Source: Centropus unirufus
Taxonomy: Eukaryota > Chordata > Aves > Cuculiformes > Centropidae
DNA: 64,000 nucleotides
Direction: 5' to 3'
NCBI GenBank assembly: GCA_013397695.1
Contig: VYZI01000348.1
Location: forward strand, 352,588-416,587
Positions within the stretch are counted from its first letter, which is position 1; every line of letters begins with the position of its first letter. The notes under the pieces are model-generated. The model was not told the DNA's origin. It saw nothing but the letters and a program-made list of their open reading frames with translations, and ran no database searches. The position numbers and the translations under genes are program-made. Of this stretch, positions 26,401 through 37,719 are shown one piece after another.

Positions 26401-29400
26401 GAAGCTGGCTCAGAAAAGCTGCCTCCATGTGCTCCTCTGATCCAACCCTGGCTCCTGCTGCTGATTAGAACTGGTGGAAGGATTTTTTTATCTCTATGGG
26501 CTGTATGCACACCCTTTGAGGATCATTTTGCTCTGGCTTCTGAATGGAATTTGGGCATTGCCTACTGCAACAGGCATAAAGTCTGGTGTTTGCCCATGGG
26601 TTGCAGCCCTGCTGCTGGGAAACCTGTACTGACCATTGGTGCTTGAACGTGCACGTGAAGCCTGGCCTGGCTTCCCATTGCCTTCAGTCCCCCAGGACCA
26701 TTCGCGTTTATATAGGGTGCACCCCCTGCCCCAACAGAGCTGTCAGAAGCTTTGCACAAACTCCTTTGTGTGTAAGTTGGTGTAGGAAATTTAAGGCAAA
26801 AAAAAAAAAAAAAAGAAAATCCAGGCTTATGTAGAGCCAGTGAATGATCTTAGTGTGTGCTGTTAAGTAAGACAAAGTGTATAATATCTTAAAGCTTTTC
26901 CTGTTACAAATGGGAAACCTTAAGTAGCTTTTTTGGAGATCACTGAGCAATGTTAAAACATTGCACGTCTCATTGCATAAGATGTAGCCCTTCCACAGTC
27001 CCCTCAGGAACAGGGTGATCGAATAATGTGGTTTTAAAATGAAAGCTGACCTTATTCCTCCAGAATTCTCCCCCATACCAAAAATAACTTGATTTCTGGA
27101 AACAAGACCTGTGTGGATGTGTGAGCACGTACACTACTTCTTTTATGACTCCTTCTTTTTTTTTTTAACACTCACTCAGTCTTTGATCTGTTATTACTCC
27201 ACTCTCAGGGTTTAACTTTAACCAGCCACTGGTTACTTAATTCTATTTCCCTGTGCCATAGGAGGCTTTAATGTGTCAGTGGGGAGGCAGAGAAGTCTTT
27301 GTGCTCCTGGCAGGTCTCCAGCCTGGTGGTAGGTGCTGCTCCAGCCCGTCCCAGGGCCCTGGCAGGGGCAGCAGGAAGCTCTGGCCCCAGAGCTGTGTGC
27401 CTGGCCGCACAGCTCAGCCAGGGCATGGGTGAAAAACCAGCTTGCTTCTTCGTTTCCTGCCCTGAAAGCACTGCATGGAATTTCAGCTGAGTGTTTTGGT
27501 AGGAGACAACACCAAACATGACATCCAAACTTTCTTTTATCGGATCTAAGAAAGCAGTTTTAGAGTGTGCTTTTACATGGCCTTGGAATGACATTTTCTT
27601 TAGGAGAAAGAAAAAATTATTTCTGGAGTGAGTTTTAGAGGGGATGAGCTGAGCCATAAACCGTGGTGCGTGTTGCTTCAGTGGAAATTTTTGCTGTGGT
27701 GCTGTGCGAGGCGGGGATGGGCAGCGTGGGGGCAGCCAGGAGGAAGGTCCTGCTTCAGCCCTTCCTCTCCTGCAAGGTCAGGGGAGACTGGAGGATTCCC
27801 AGTCTGGAGGCACCACGGACTTCCAGCAACTTATCCAGCCTTGCACCTGCCCAGTGCTTTCCATTCCTAATCCCCCTGGGCAGCGGGGCTAGGCTCAAGG
27901 AAGGGGAGAGGTATTTGCGGAGAGATAAACAGGTTTATTTTTTATGACTTTATATTGGTGCAGACATTCCCAGCAGTTATCTTGCTGCCTTCTTTTCCCT
28001 TTAATCGCAGTTCCGAGGGCGGATGGAGCACGCAAAGATTTGGCGCTCACAGTGAGGAGGACTTGCACGGTTGCAGAGATGCTTCTGCTTTTCTGGGCTC
28101 TCATTTCCACTGCAATTCAGACAGAAGGAATTTAACTGAAATCCTAATCTGCTGAAGAGGGCTTTTTGGACACGATACATGGAAGGCTTGGCTGTAACTG
28201 AGGATTTTTATAGGGCAGTGATGCAATAGGGAAGTGCAGGAGGCTGGCAGGGAGCTGCCGCTGGTCCTGGTGCCATGAGGTCACTGCCCAGCCCAGCCTG
28301 GGAGGTTCTGCTGGGGCAGCGGGGGAGCCCAGAGGCCATCGCTGAGTGAGGATCCAAGAGGGCTGGGGCAGTGATGCCGGCAGGGGGACAGACATTGTTT
28401 TTTTCCTGATGGAACAATAAGCAGCCCAGAGGAGGTGGGACAGAAAGAAGCGTCTTGAGAATAAGACACCTCTCAGAATTTCTCCTGGGTTGGTACAACT
28501 TGTGCGTGGGCCTGGAGGCAGAGTTTAGTAGCGTCTGATGCTACTTGAATTAAAGCTGTGCTGTGGGTTCTTTCATTCCTTTTTTAAAAATTGTTAAACA
28601 AATGGCTGTTTGTGTTTCTTGCTGACATTTCAGCTCATTTGTTAGAATGGGTGCTGCATCTTGGAACAGCAAAAAGGCATTGGCTCTGCAGCCCCAGAGG
28701 ATCCTTATGTGCTCCGTGGCTGCTGAGCCCAGTTCGGTTATGAAAGCTCTTGCAAACGGAGCCTGGCTGGTACAAAATCTCTTCCTCACGCTCCTGACAT
28801 AAATAGTCTTCTTTGGCGCTTAAGGATTTTAATGCTCTCTTGGAAGAGATTTCTGTTCAAAGATAAATTTCTGCTTCATGGACTATTGGCTTAATGTTTC
28901 TCAGAGCACAAAGGTTATCACATCTCACATGGTGAGGCTTTCAATATGCTTTTTTAATTCTCCTTTGCAGGAAGGAAGTGGTATTAGCTCAATTTTCTGG
29001 GTACAGTCCATGCCACTGCACACAAAGTCTGCTTCTCAAACTTATTTGCAGGTTTAAATTGCTCTTGGCCAGTGTCTGTATTTTCCAATTTACTGCTGGA
29101 AACTTGTGCGTTTATGCAAGTTGATCTGAATCTTAATAACAAGCTGAGGCAAGGAACTGGAGTTGACGCTTTATTTTCTGAAATAAAATTACCCCAGAAG
29201 TTGGGGCAGAATGTCCGTTGCAGCATCACGATTTGAAGCCAGCTGCTGAGTCACCATCTTGTCCTGTACCAAACCTTGGCTGTGCTTTGGCTGTAAAAGA
29301 AGGAAATCTTTGAGTTTTATATCTTTGCTCATGATCCTTGCTCTGAGCTGCCTTTTCTGCTCAGTACAGGGGCACAGATGAACTCTAGCAAATATGGGGG

Positions 29401-32400
29401 TGAATTCTTCTGCCTTCAGAAGAGCACCAAGCTCTCTGAATGTTATTTGTAGCATTGACCTTTTCTTTGATGAATAAACACAATCCGTTTTGATCCCCTC
29501 TCTGAGGCTGATGGAGCCAAGGGGCTGGGAATAGTGCAAGTCCAGCTCCTGTGTTTGCTCCCTGACTTCCCATTACTGAGATGTTGGAAAAAGTGCGGTG
29601 CTTGCAGAAAGCAATGTAATCCTATCCCACCCAAAGGCAGAAAAATCTTGTGAAACAAAAGGGTGATGAGAGACCTCCTCTGTGACTGGGGGTCACAGTC
29701 AACTTCCAACTTCCAGTCTGGCTGTGGAGATGCTCTATGTCATCCCTTTGTGTTTCCCCGCTCTGGGAGGCTGCGGGGATCGTGTTAAATGCAGGTGGCC
29801 TGGCTGCAGCTCTGCTGGCCGGGGCTCCCAGGTAACACCCTCACTTCAGATTGGAGGTGCACGGACGCGCGGATGCGTTGATTTAGTTGAGATGGTGTTT
29901 TGAGCGGGGGTTGTGAGTGTTTTGAGGCTGGATGTTTTTTTTTTTGGCTTGTTCAGGAAGAGCTTTCTGAGGGGGTGAGAGAAGTTGAATTGTATCTAGA
30001 AGGGAGATGACAAACAAAGTCTGGTTAACCAGAGCGGTTGCTGAAATCTTGTTCACCTTCCCTGCAAAGCAGCAGGTCTTTTGGCTTGTGATATGAGCTG
30101 TGAGAGTTTTGTTTTGTGGCACACGTGCTGCCTCTTCAGAGATGAAGCCAAGGCAAGCTTGGGGAGAAATAATTGCAAGGATTTATTCTACTCTTTAATT
30201 TGTTAAAGCAGTATCATGGCAAGATTTTTTTTTTTTCTTGCTCATATGATGTTTACCCTTAAGCCCTCGTCTTCCAGCTAAATCACTGGTCCTGTAATTG
30301 GTTGAGACACAGTCATTTCTGCTTAGGACTCAGAAAAATGACTGCGAAATGCACCGTCATTGGAGAAACCACATCTCTATTTTTGTAGTCTGCTCTCAGA
30401 AGTCTGCTCTCTGTTTCCAGGAAGAAGACTCATCCTATGATGATCTTTCCAGTATGGTTGCAAGACAGAGCAGCCAGTGAGAATTTGAAGGGTGTGGGTG
30501 GGTTTTTTTTTGTTCCATATGAACTAAGGCTGATGTCAGGTTGAGAGCTTTCACCTCGGAGACGGGTCTGCTGTGCCCCACACTGGCATGGTTTGGGGTG
30601 CTGCAGCATGGGCTGGCTTAGCTTAAATCAGCCCGGTCTGCGACGAGACCCACTTGAATGTCTTCTTTTGACCATATAAAAGAGAAGACTACTCATTTTA
30701 ATCAAAAGATTTAAGCCAAAACTAACACAGAATAATGCTCTAACCCTGTCTGGACCTCCTCAGTAGCTTTTAATACTTAAAAGGTCTGATTGCTCTTCAA
30801 AAGCTTGTTCAGAAGTACTTATGTGTGGGTGATATATGCCACGGAAACTGGAAACACAGCTAAACCAGCTCTATGTTTCCCTCCCCCACTGTCCACACCT
30901 CCACCACACTGCACGTGTGTGCAAGCTTCTTAATAAAACCAAAGGGTATTCCTCGGTAAAGTGGTTTTCTGCAATTACTTTGTGTTAAACATTTTCACTT
31001 CTGCTTAAAGGGTGTCTCTCTTCCTGTGTGCAGAGCAGCACTGTGTGCTCAGCAGAGCCTACCCAGAGATGCGACATGGATAGGGAAGGCGTTCTGGGCT
31101 CTGCAAGTGACACTTCATGACGCTGTGTAGAGACCTGCAGCCTGGTTTGTCCAAGAAACTAGAGACAAGTGATAGGACAAGAGGAAATGGCCTCAAGTTG
31201 TGCCAGAGGAGGTTTGGATTGAATATTAGGAAAAAAAATTATACAGAAAGAGCGATGAAGCATGGAAGTGTCCGCACAGGATAGCGGTGGAGCCTCCATC
31301 CCTGGAGGGACTGAAACCTGTGTAGGCATGGCAGTTCAGGACACGGTTTAGTAGGCACGGTGCGATGGGCTGATGGTTGGTTTGGAAGATCTTGGAGGCC
31401 TTTTCCAACCATAAGGATTCTATAGCTATGAGGTGGAGTGAGTTGAGAAAATTCAGGACAGACAGAGGAGACTTCTTACTGGCAGCTGGTTTTGGGGTAA
31501 GGTAGGGCCATTTGGATCCAGGGGTGGCTGTTGAAATGGAAGTGTTTCAAAAGATCGGGGTATTCCTGTGGCTTCTGTTATGTCTTCAGCCAGAGCCAGC
31601 ATGTCTCGCTCTCAATGTGTCCTGAGGGGAGCTGTGTCCTGAGCTGTGATGATCGCCCTTGAAATAACCCCCGTCTCCTGCTTTCAGGGGGTGGAATAGT
31701 TTCGTGCAAATGTTGAAAACCAAAGGAGGAAGGACTGGAGCTGTTGTGTGTGTGCTGAGAGAGGGTGGCAACACCTACCTACCCACCGCTCTAGAGGCAG
31801 AGGAGACTGGTGCTAGTGCAGTTAAAGCTTTCCCCAGAATTGGAGGAGAGCCTCTCTAGACAACCCAACCCCTGGGGCTGGCAGGGCTGGGGGCCTTAGG
31901 GCTCCTTACATCTCAAGGCATGGCCCTCTTTCTTCCTGAGTGTGCCTGCCTCCCTGCGGGGAGGACCAGCAAAGTGTTGGACAAAGCTGTTGGCCAACAA
32001 GTGCAGTCTATTGTTAGTATCGCCACGTCCTCCTCGGTAACATCAGGTTCAGAGGGCAAATCGCTCAAAGCAGCTGGAACATGACTGCTGGCTTGTGAGG
32101 AATGATGTAATTGCATCTCCCTCTGCGGGAAGGTGAACAGAGAGGCCTTTGGAGGCACTGGACTGGGGGGGGGGGCAGTGGAGGGAGAGGGCTGCCTCAG
32201 GTTACTTCAGGTCAGGATACTGTCAAAATCCATCAAAGGCATTCCCAGGAGAGTCTGCAGCCGGCATGCACAATGCAGGCTTTGTGCCACCAGTGCCGGA
32301 GTTGAGTTATAGGCATCTGGGCTTTAGAGGCTTCAATAAAACATTGCTTTTTCTCTCCTTTTTTTGTTGTTTTTTCCACCCTTCCCCTACTGCTGTATGA

Positions 32401-35400
32401 ATTAAAGCTCTTTGGTTGAGTTTAATGGAATTAGAACAGCTAATGTTGATGATGTTGTTGCAAGTTCATAAACTTGCTGTTGGGTGCAGGAACCTGGTCA
32501 GACCTTAAGCCGTTCCCAGGGGGTCAAGCATCTGGCAAACACGGCTGCTTCATTTAGTTCTGGGCCTGCTTCCACAGAAAAGGGACATCTCCACTGCCTG
32601 GGCAGGAGGGCAGTGGGCAGCTTTGGGTTCCTTATTTTAGTTACTAGAATGCTTCCCATTTTAGCCTAAGGTGTGTTTGTCATTCTGACCTCCTCGTGGA
32701 GCAAAACACCTGATCCAGAGTGAATGAGTGTGGAACTGCAGCTGAAATCGTTAAACACTGCGGCATAGACACACAGATTCCTTCATGGCTGGGATTTCAA
32801 AGAACGCGTAGTCCTTGTCTTCTTCGAAGGCTTTTGTTACTTTTGTGAGGCTGTACAGGAGTGAAGCTCTGCTTGAACTGTGTGTTATTTGCTTTTTAAT
32901 GGTCAATTTACCTCGGCAGTAATCCTTCATGACGCGCCTTCCATCTGTGCTTGCATACCTTTGGTTTTGCCACTTACAAGATATATTTGATACCCTGTGA
33001 ATGCAGATGTGGGAGTTCTTCCACAGAAAAGGGTTTCTGTTCTTCAAATGTCTGGTGTTGCAGCGATGGGTGGTGGTAAATGGTTAAATAAGCTCACGAG
33101 CCGCCAACCTGCTGTGAGTCAGCATAGTTGTGAAGTAGGTTCTAGCAATGATCTAGTGTGAGCAAGGCTTAGAACTTTTGATTTCCTTATATCATATGGA
33201 ATTATATCATGTGGATTTCCTTATATCATATGGAATTTTGCCTGGAGTCCACAATTAAAATAATCTTGTTCCATGTATACATGGTGATTTGTTAATTTGA
33301 TTTGTTATAGTGTCAGTCTATTTAAATGGAAGGAACCGCTTTTAAAGTATTTTGGTTTTTATCTCCTTTCAGAACATGAATGGCTTAGTTATCTTAGTTA
33401 ATCTGGTTTTGTTTTGTGTTTTTGGTTTTTTTTTCAGTTTTCCAATAGGGTTCAACAAACTACAAATATGTCTGGTTGAAACCAAGACTGGTTTTCACTC
33501 AGACTTAAAAAGATCAAGATGCCTTTTTATTATTAGAACAGAACAAAATGTCTGAAATGCAGTTGTAGGTTTTGAGGATGTCCATCATCCGTGCTTTTCA
33601 AGCATCTCTCCACGTGCACGTGTTGTCTGGTTCAGCCAGGTTTGTAGGTTCCCTCCGTGTGGTTGATTTTAACTCGGGGGCTGATTTGGGCAGGAGGACG
33701 CCCAAATGAAAATATCTTTACATTGCATTTAGTCTCGTACTCCAGTCATGTCCAGGCTTTGGCTGGCTCTGTGTTTCTTAGGGTATTAAACAGTTTACAA
33801 TCTTTCCCGAAAAAGAGAGCTGAAATGGCATGTTGGGAAAGAAGGGCAGTGAAGACTGGGTTGGTTCTAACGGCCCTGGGGAAATTAGGCTAGACTAAAT
33901 AGAAGTGCCCAATTGATCCATGTTCTTTAACAAAACTATTTTGCCTATTTCTCGTATCTTCTTTTGAAGCTTTTTAACCTTCTTGAATTATTCCTTGCAA
34001 ATATTCCTGCTCAGAAATGTGCATTTTACATTCTTCTTAATCCTTTAAAATAATGTGTTAGACTGTGTATTAATCATCTGACTGGAGCAAATCTGGTGGA
34101 TTTGGTTCAATAATCCTTCTTTCTGGATTACTGCCTGTCTAGGACCTTGGAAAAAATGAGAGACTTACAATGTTGTAAGTTAAAGAACGGCTTGTGCCGT
34201 CTACCAGAGAAAGGCTGATACAATAGCTGAGTGTTGTAGGCACCAGCTACCCGTTGTTTAGACTGATTTAAATTTGTTTCTTAGTGCATTGGGTAAATTT
34301 CTTTGCAAAGTGGGCAGGGATAGAGAAGAAGGGTGTGACTATTTGGGAATCTGGTAACCAAGTGGTTTCAGATGTTAAGGTTCAAACCCTAAATTTTTTT
34401 GGGGGGTGAAGAGGAGTGGGCTAAGTTCAGTTTGGGATTTGATGAGGGACTACGTGATGAAATAAACTGTAGCTCCAGTGCTTCCCTCCTCTGCAGCACG
34501 AGCCTTGCTCTGCTGCGTGGTCTTTGCCAGTACAGATCCAGGCAGAGCAGCACATTCCATGGGTCTTCATTTTTCTGCCTGATGTGCAAGTGAATGTTCA
34601 AGATGACATCAAGCGAAAGGCATCCAGCCCTTGGACTGCCGGTGGAGCGATTCAGTGAGCGCTGCTGAGCAGGGCAGACCCTGATTGTAAGCAAATTCCT
34701 GAATTCAGTGGTGTTTTACAGGAGCACCTACAGTACCTTCTCCTCTGAAATAGCTGGCTGAGTACAAAGAGGAGCTACATTCTTGTATTGATTAGATTAA
34801 TGCAGATAGCCAAACGTTTCCAGCAGTACAGGAAATGGTCTTTGTGCTGCGTGAGCTCTAACAGATAGGGTTCAGTTTCCGTTTTGCCTTGATGCCCTCA
34901 AACACATGCACTGGGGTTTCTTTTCCTCCCTTCTCCTCCTCCTCCAGCCTGTAACCTCCTGCATCTTTGATGTGGTGTTAGATTGGCTTGTGGAATAGCC
35001 TAATGACACTGGATAGAAATTAGAAAAAAAGAAGCTTTGCCGTCAGGGATTGAACGGCACGTGATCTTCAAAGCCATTTCAAGAGCTTTGGATTTACAGC
35101 AGAGTATGCTGCAAATGGACCCAGTGACAAAAGCTCCTGAGAGTTTGGGCTGTTTGCTGGATAACATATCCCAGCAGGAGCGTGATTGAGTTCCATATTC
35201 CTCAAGTACAGAAATCTCAAGGGGTGAGGGTTGGCCTCCTTAAGACATTCCTGATGCCTGGCAGGTGTTTGTCCCCAAGTCCGTGGTGTGTGCATGTGTT
35301 CCGCTTTTGGTGAATTTAAATACCGGCTTATTTATTTAATATCTCCTGAGTCCTAATTCTGCCCCTTTCTCTCCAGCTTCCTGCCGACCATGCAGTGACA

Positions 35401-36471
35401 CAGAAGTCCTCTTGGCCGTCTGCACTAGTGATTTTGGTGAGTTGTTGCTTTCCCCCTCCCTTTTTCCCCTCATTTGAACGTGACATCCATGAGCACTGAT
35501 GCACGCCACTTATGCCTGGCGCCTTCCCCCAGCAGTGAGTGCAGCCTGGAGGTGCTGTGTGCGTGGGAGAGGGATGAGGTCATGGTGTCGAGGACCTCAA
35601 AACCATGTGCCCTGCTGGCACTTCCCCAGGGTGGGCAGGGAATGACCCAGCATCCACAGGGGAAGTAGAATTTCAGATAGTTGAATGCATCTAGGAGAGG
35701 TCGTCAGCTGCTGCCCCAAAACAGGCCGTTGACAAAACGCCAGAAGTTCCAATAATTCTCCATGCTTCCTTTTTCAAAAGGGAAATTATTACTAACTGGT
35801 GCCTGTAATGGCTGAAGCACAGAGTACATTGTCTGGGGGTGTTAAGCGTGTATCTTGTTAGAAGTCTTTTATCATGATTGATGCTATTTTTCTGATGTAA
35901 TTATATTTCTGATGTAATTATTTAATATGTGAGTGCCCACTGCCGGGCAGGTTACAAACATAATCTGTAACAAATGCAAATATAGGCTGGCGGTTACTGA
36001 TAGAAACTTGAAACATAACGACGGACCAAACCTGGGGCTGCTGGGGTGCAATCCATCCCCCTCGGACTGCCTGGCTGCATGGGGCTGAGTCTGGACCTGG
36101 TTCTTCCAGAGTGGTTTTGGGTAACTCCTCCTGACGCCCTCTTTCTGTTTGCAGTAATCAGAGGCTCTATTCAACGTGTAACAAACGAGGCAGAAGAGCA
36201 AGAATCCATCATTCATGTTGGTGTCAACAAACTGTACAGGCAGAAGAGCAAAATCTTTCAGCTCACGGGGGGGAGTGGGAACTGGAGAGGACGGATAAAG
36301 ACCCTGCTGGAGTGTGGGGTGAAACCAGGAGATGGAGACTTCCTTTTCACGGGACGCATGCACTTTGGGGAGGCCAGGCTAGGCTGTGCCCCTCGTTTTA
36401 AAGACTTCCAAAGGATGTACAAAGAGGCAAAAGACAAAGGGCTGAACCCCTGTGAAATTGGCCCTGATTGA
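14355..36471 (+). CDS. METRNL: METRNL, complete coding region in four exons (introns included in span)
   Basis: Joining 14355-14458, 19722-20110, 35377-35436 and 36155-36471 gives 870 nt: 289 codons plus TGA. The product is a secreted protein of the meteorin family. In mammals meteorin-like is a circulating myokine/adipokine linked to browning of fat, alternative macrophage activation and neurite growth. Residues 1-23 form a signal peptide with a Leu-rich core and an AGAAA/QYSS cleavage site, leaving a mature chain of 266 residues. Cysteines are at 30, 53, 86, 122, 167, 170, 180, 238, 262 and 284, the ten expected for the family. Diagnostic stretches are QYSSDLC (24-30), EWMYPTGALIVNLRPN (59-74), GANIYLEKTGEL (95-106), CRPCSDTEVLLAVCTSDF (167-184) and LGCAPRFKDFQRMY (260-273). 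These fit METRNL rather than its paralogue METRN. No frameshift or stop is seen, so it appears functional. Confidence 0.97.
14459..19721 (+). other. METRNL: METRNL intron 1
   Basis: A 5,263-bp intron with donor GTGAGC and an acceptor preceded by a strong pyrimidine tract ending TTTTCCCCCAG. The first 600 bp belong to the CpG island and contain an (AGG)n tract. The remainder is ordinary mixed-composition DNA in which I see no coding exon, recognisable transposon or RNA gene. Open frames such as 19036-19431 show no family resemblance and no suitable splice borders. Confidence 0.93.
14694..14739 (+). repeat. (AGG)n microsatellite in intron 1
   Basis: An uninterrupted G/A tract with nine perfect AGG units from 14701 to 14727, flanked by further G-rich sequence. 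It lies about 240 bp inside intron 1. The G-runs could form a G-quadruplex on the transcript-sense strand. Confidence 0.92.
19722..20110 (+). CDS. METRNL: METRNL coding exon 2 (N-terminal half of mature domain)
   Basis: This 389-nt exon completes Ser35 and encodes residues 36-164, plus the first base of codon 165. It holds the best conserved part of the protein: VEQVYLRCSEGSIEWMYPTG (46-65) and VEATPQQDISRKITGFQYEL (132-151). It carries cysteines 53, 86 and 122. A sequon N74-T75-S76 is present but is followed by proline, which usually disfavours glycosylation. The loop at about 112-121 (DGDRSPSKVY) differs most from what I recall of mammalian METRNL. The donor is TCTG|GTGAGT (phase 1). Confidence 0.97.
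31150..31430 (+). mobile_element. CR1 LINE 3' fragment in METRNL intron 2
   Basis: The sequence follows the CR1 3' UTR: GATAGGACAAGAGGAAATGG, CTCAAGTTGTGCCAGAGGAG, ATATTAGGAAAAAAAATT, GCCTCCATCCCTGGAGG, then TTTTCCAACCATAAGGATTC and a TATAGCTATGA tail. It is 5'-truncated, as CR1 copies usually are, and inactive. Confidence 0.88.
33180..33237 (+). repeat. 34-bp tandem duplication in intron 2
   Basis: GATTTCCTTATATCATATGG (continuing AATT) occurs at 33180-33203 and again, identical, at 33214-33237, with period 34. The linker is a shortened variant containing ATATCATGTG. Confidence 0.9.
35377..35436 (+). CDS. METRNL: METRNL coding exon 3 (microexon-like, 60 nt)
   Basis: A 60-nt exon that completes Ala165, encodes residues 166-184 (SCRPCSDTEVLLAVCTSDF) and gives the first base of Val185. 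Three of the ten conserved cysteines (167, 170, 180) lie here, in the CRPCSDxExLLAxCTSDF signature shared by METRN and METRNL. Because it enters and leaves in phase 1, skipping it would keep the frame but remove three disulphide partners. The acceptor is CTCCAG|CTTCC and the donor is TTTTG|GTGAGT. It is too short to be found by ORF length alone. Confidence 0.96.
35437..36154 (+). other. METRNL: METRNL intron 3
   Basis: A 718-bp intron (donor GTGAGT, acceptor CTTTCTGTTTGCAG). It contains a near-perfect 17-bp tandem duplication at about 35889-35922 whose unit begins TTTCTGATGTAATTA. Nothing else is recognisable in it. Confidence 0.94.
35889..35922 (+). repeat. 17-bp tandem duplication in intron 3
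   Basis: Two adjacent 17-bp units beginning TTTCTGATGTAATTA, about 230 bp before exon 4. Confidence 0.85.
36155..36471 (+). CDS. METRNL: METRNL coding exon 4 (C-terminal domain and stop)
   Basis: This exon completes Val185 and encodes residues 186-289, followed by TGA at 36469-36471. It carries the netrin-like C-terminal half of the meteorin fold, with cysteines 238 (TLLECGVKPG), 262 (LGCAPRF) and 284 (NPCEI). The stretches FLFTGRMHFGEARLGCAPRF (247-266) and FQRMYKEA (269-276) are highly typical. The segment around 189-230 is more variable, with an acidic stretch NEAEEQE at 195-201. The chain ends IGPD. Confidence 0.97.
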
Positions 36472-36766
36472 AATTCCCTGTTTGGCTGAAGATCGCTTTT
36501 AGCGTCTGGCTGGGAATATTTCCTGGCCATGATCATAACTCTGATGGTGAGAGCATGGATGGATCTGGAGCACGGGCTGAGGCCCCGCAGGACATTGCTG
36601 CAGCCTGAGGTGCGGTTAGGCTGATGGAAGCAACAGAGGTACGAGCTCCGAAGGCTGCCAATCAAGCAAGGCTGGATTTTTAACCAATCTTGTCCTTATG
36701 AATTAAGTTATTATATTTTTTTAGTAACTTCCTTAGAAAAGCAAACAAAGAAAACTCCTATGTCTT

Positions 36767-36772
36767 AATAAA
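36767..36772 (+). terminator. METRNL: Poly(A) signal AATAAA, proximal
   Basis: AATAAA at 36767, about 295 nt after the METRNL stop, merges into an A-run. Downstream sequence is only moderately T-rich, so this may be the weaker site. Confidence 0.5.
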
Positions 36773-37082
36773 AAAAAACCCAAATGAAAGCCAACCTGCC
36801 TTTGTATCTTTTTAATACTAATTTTTAAAGATGCCTTAAACTGATGTAGCATTTGGCATGGCATATTCTGTATCAATGGTCAAGTATGTGGTAGAGCACC
36901 GTAAACCATCTTAACATTGATGCTTTGTAAAAAGCTTAGTGTACAATTCAGAGTTGTTTCTTATGACAGAAATTTATGGAACCAAACTCTTGTGTGTCTG
37001 TGCTTTTTTTTATTATTATTTGAAAGAATGTACAATTGCTGCCTGCAAGTTTTTGGCTGGCAAATTCTTTCCATTCCAGAGA

Positions 37083-37088
37083 AATAAA
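37083..37088 (+). terminator. METRNL: Poly(A) signal AATAAA, middle
   Basis: AATAAA at 37083 is followed within 40 nt by a long T-rich stretch and then TTTCTGTGTAAGG, a good T/GT-rich downstream element. I consider this the best candidate cleavage signal for METRNL. Confidence 0.55.
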
Positions 37089-37709
37089 AATCCCTGGATT
37101 TGACACATACTGTTTAAAATCTTTCTTTTTTTATTTCTGTGTAAGGCCGTGCTTGGCTAGCGCAGATATGCTCGTAGACCAGTTCTGGGCTGCTCACTTG
37201 TTTTGTGGCTTCTCTGAGCAGAAGCACAGTTCCTGTGAGGCATCGGTAACCACAGCGTTTTTCAAAGGGGAAGCGGGAGCTATTTTTGGAGATTTTTAGA
37301 TAAGGGTTCAGGCAAGACTCTAAGTGTTCTCTCTGCCTCTGGGGTTATTTTTGGGAACAGCTCTGAAGAGCAGGCTGCCCCTTTGTTTTTAACTTTAAGC
37401 TTTTAATTTTGCTGTCTGGTGGCTCAATGGGAGGCAGACGTTTGTGTCCACTTGAGAGTCCTGGCAGCCAGGACAAGGCCACCTGGTGAAAAAGCAAAAA
37501 AGCTCTTTGACAAGGGTGGGCCACTGCTGCAGGCAGCGTCTCATGGGATCTACGGTTGCCTTTCCCCTCTTGCTCACTCCTGTTATTCCCCTTAAACTGC
37601 AACGCTGCACTTTAACGGTACCTTTGCAAGGATTTTTAACCTCTTGCCTGTGATCATTCTCAGTGCTTTCTGCTGCCTCAACTTTTATTTTGGGCCACCA
37701 GTTTTTTCA

Positions 37710-37715
37710 AATAAA
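37710..37715 (+). terminator. METRNL: Poly(A) signal AATAAA, distal
   Basis: AATAAA at 37710 follows a T-rich region, with GT-rich sequence about 70-110 nt downstream. It would give a longer 3' UTR of about 1.26 kb if used. Confidence 0.35.
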
Positions 37716-37719
37716 AATT

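Larger units (their letters stand above)
20111..35376 (+). other. METRNL: METRNL intron 2 (about 15.3 kb)
   Basis: The longest intron, 15,266 bp, with donor GTGAGT and acceptor TTTCTCTCCAG. It contains a plus-strand CR1 3' fragment at about 31150-31430 and a short 34-bp tandem duplication at 33180-33237. I found no extra coding exon and no nested gene. Open frames within it (for example 22498-22866 and 29189-29539) have no recognisable domain. Confidence 0.93.
36472..37110 (+). other. METRNL: METRNL 3' UTR (approximate end)
   Basis: Non-coding sequence directly after the stop codon, moderately AT-rich after about 36700. The end is inferred from poly(A) signals; I cannot tell which is used. 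The UTR would be about 320 nt, 640 nt or 1.26 kb depending on the site. Confidence 0.65.
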
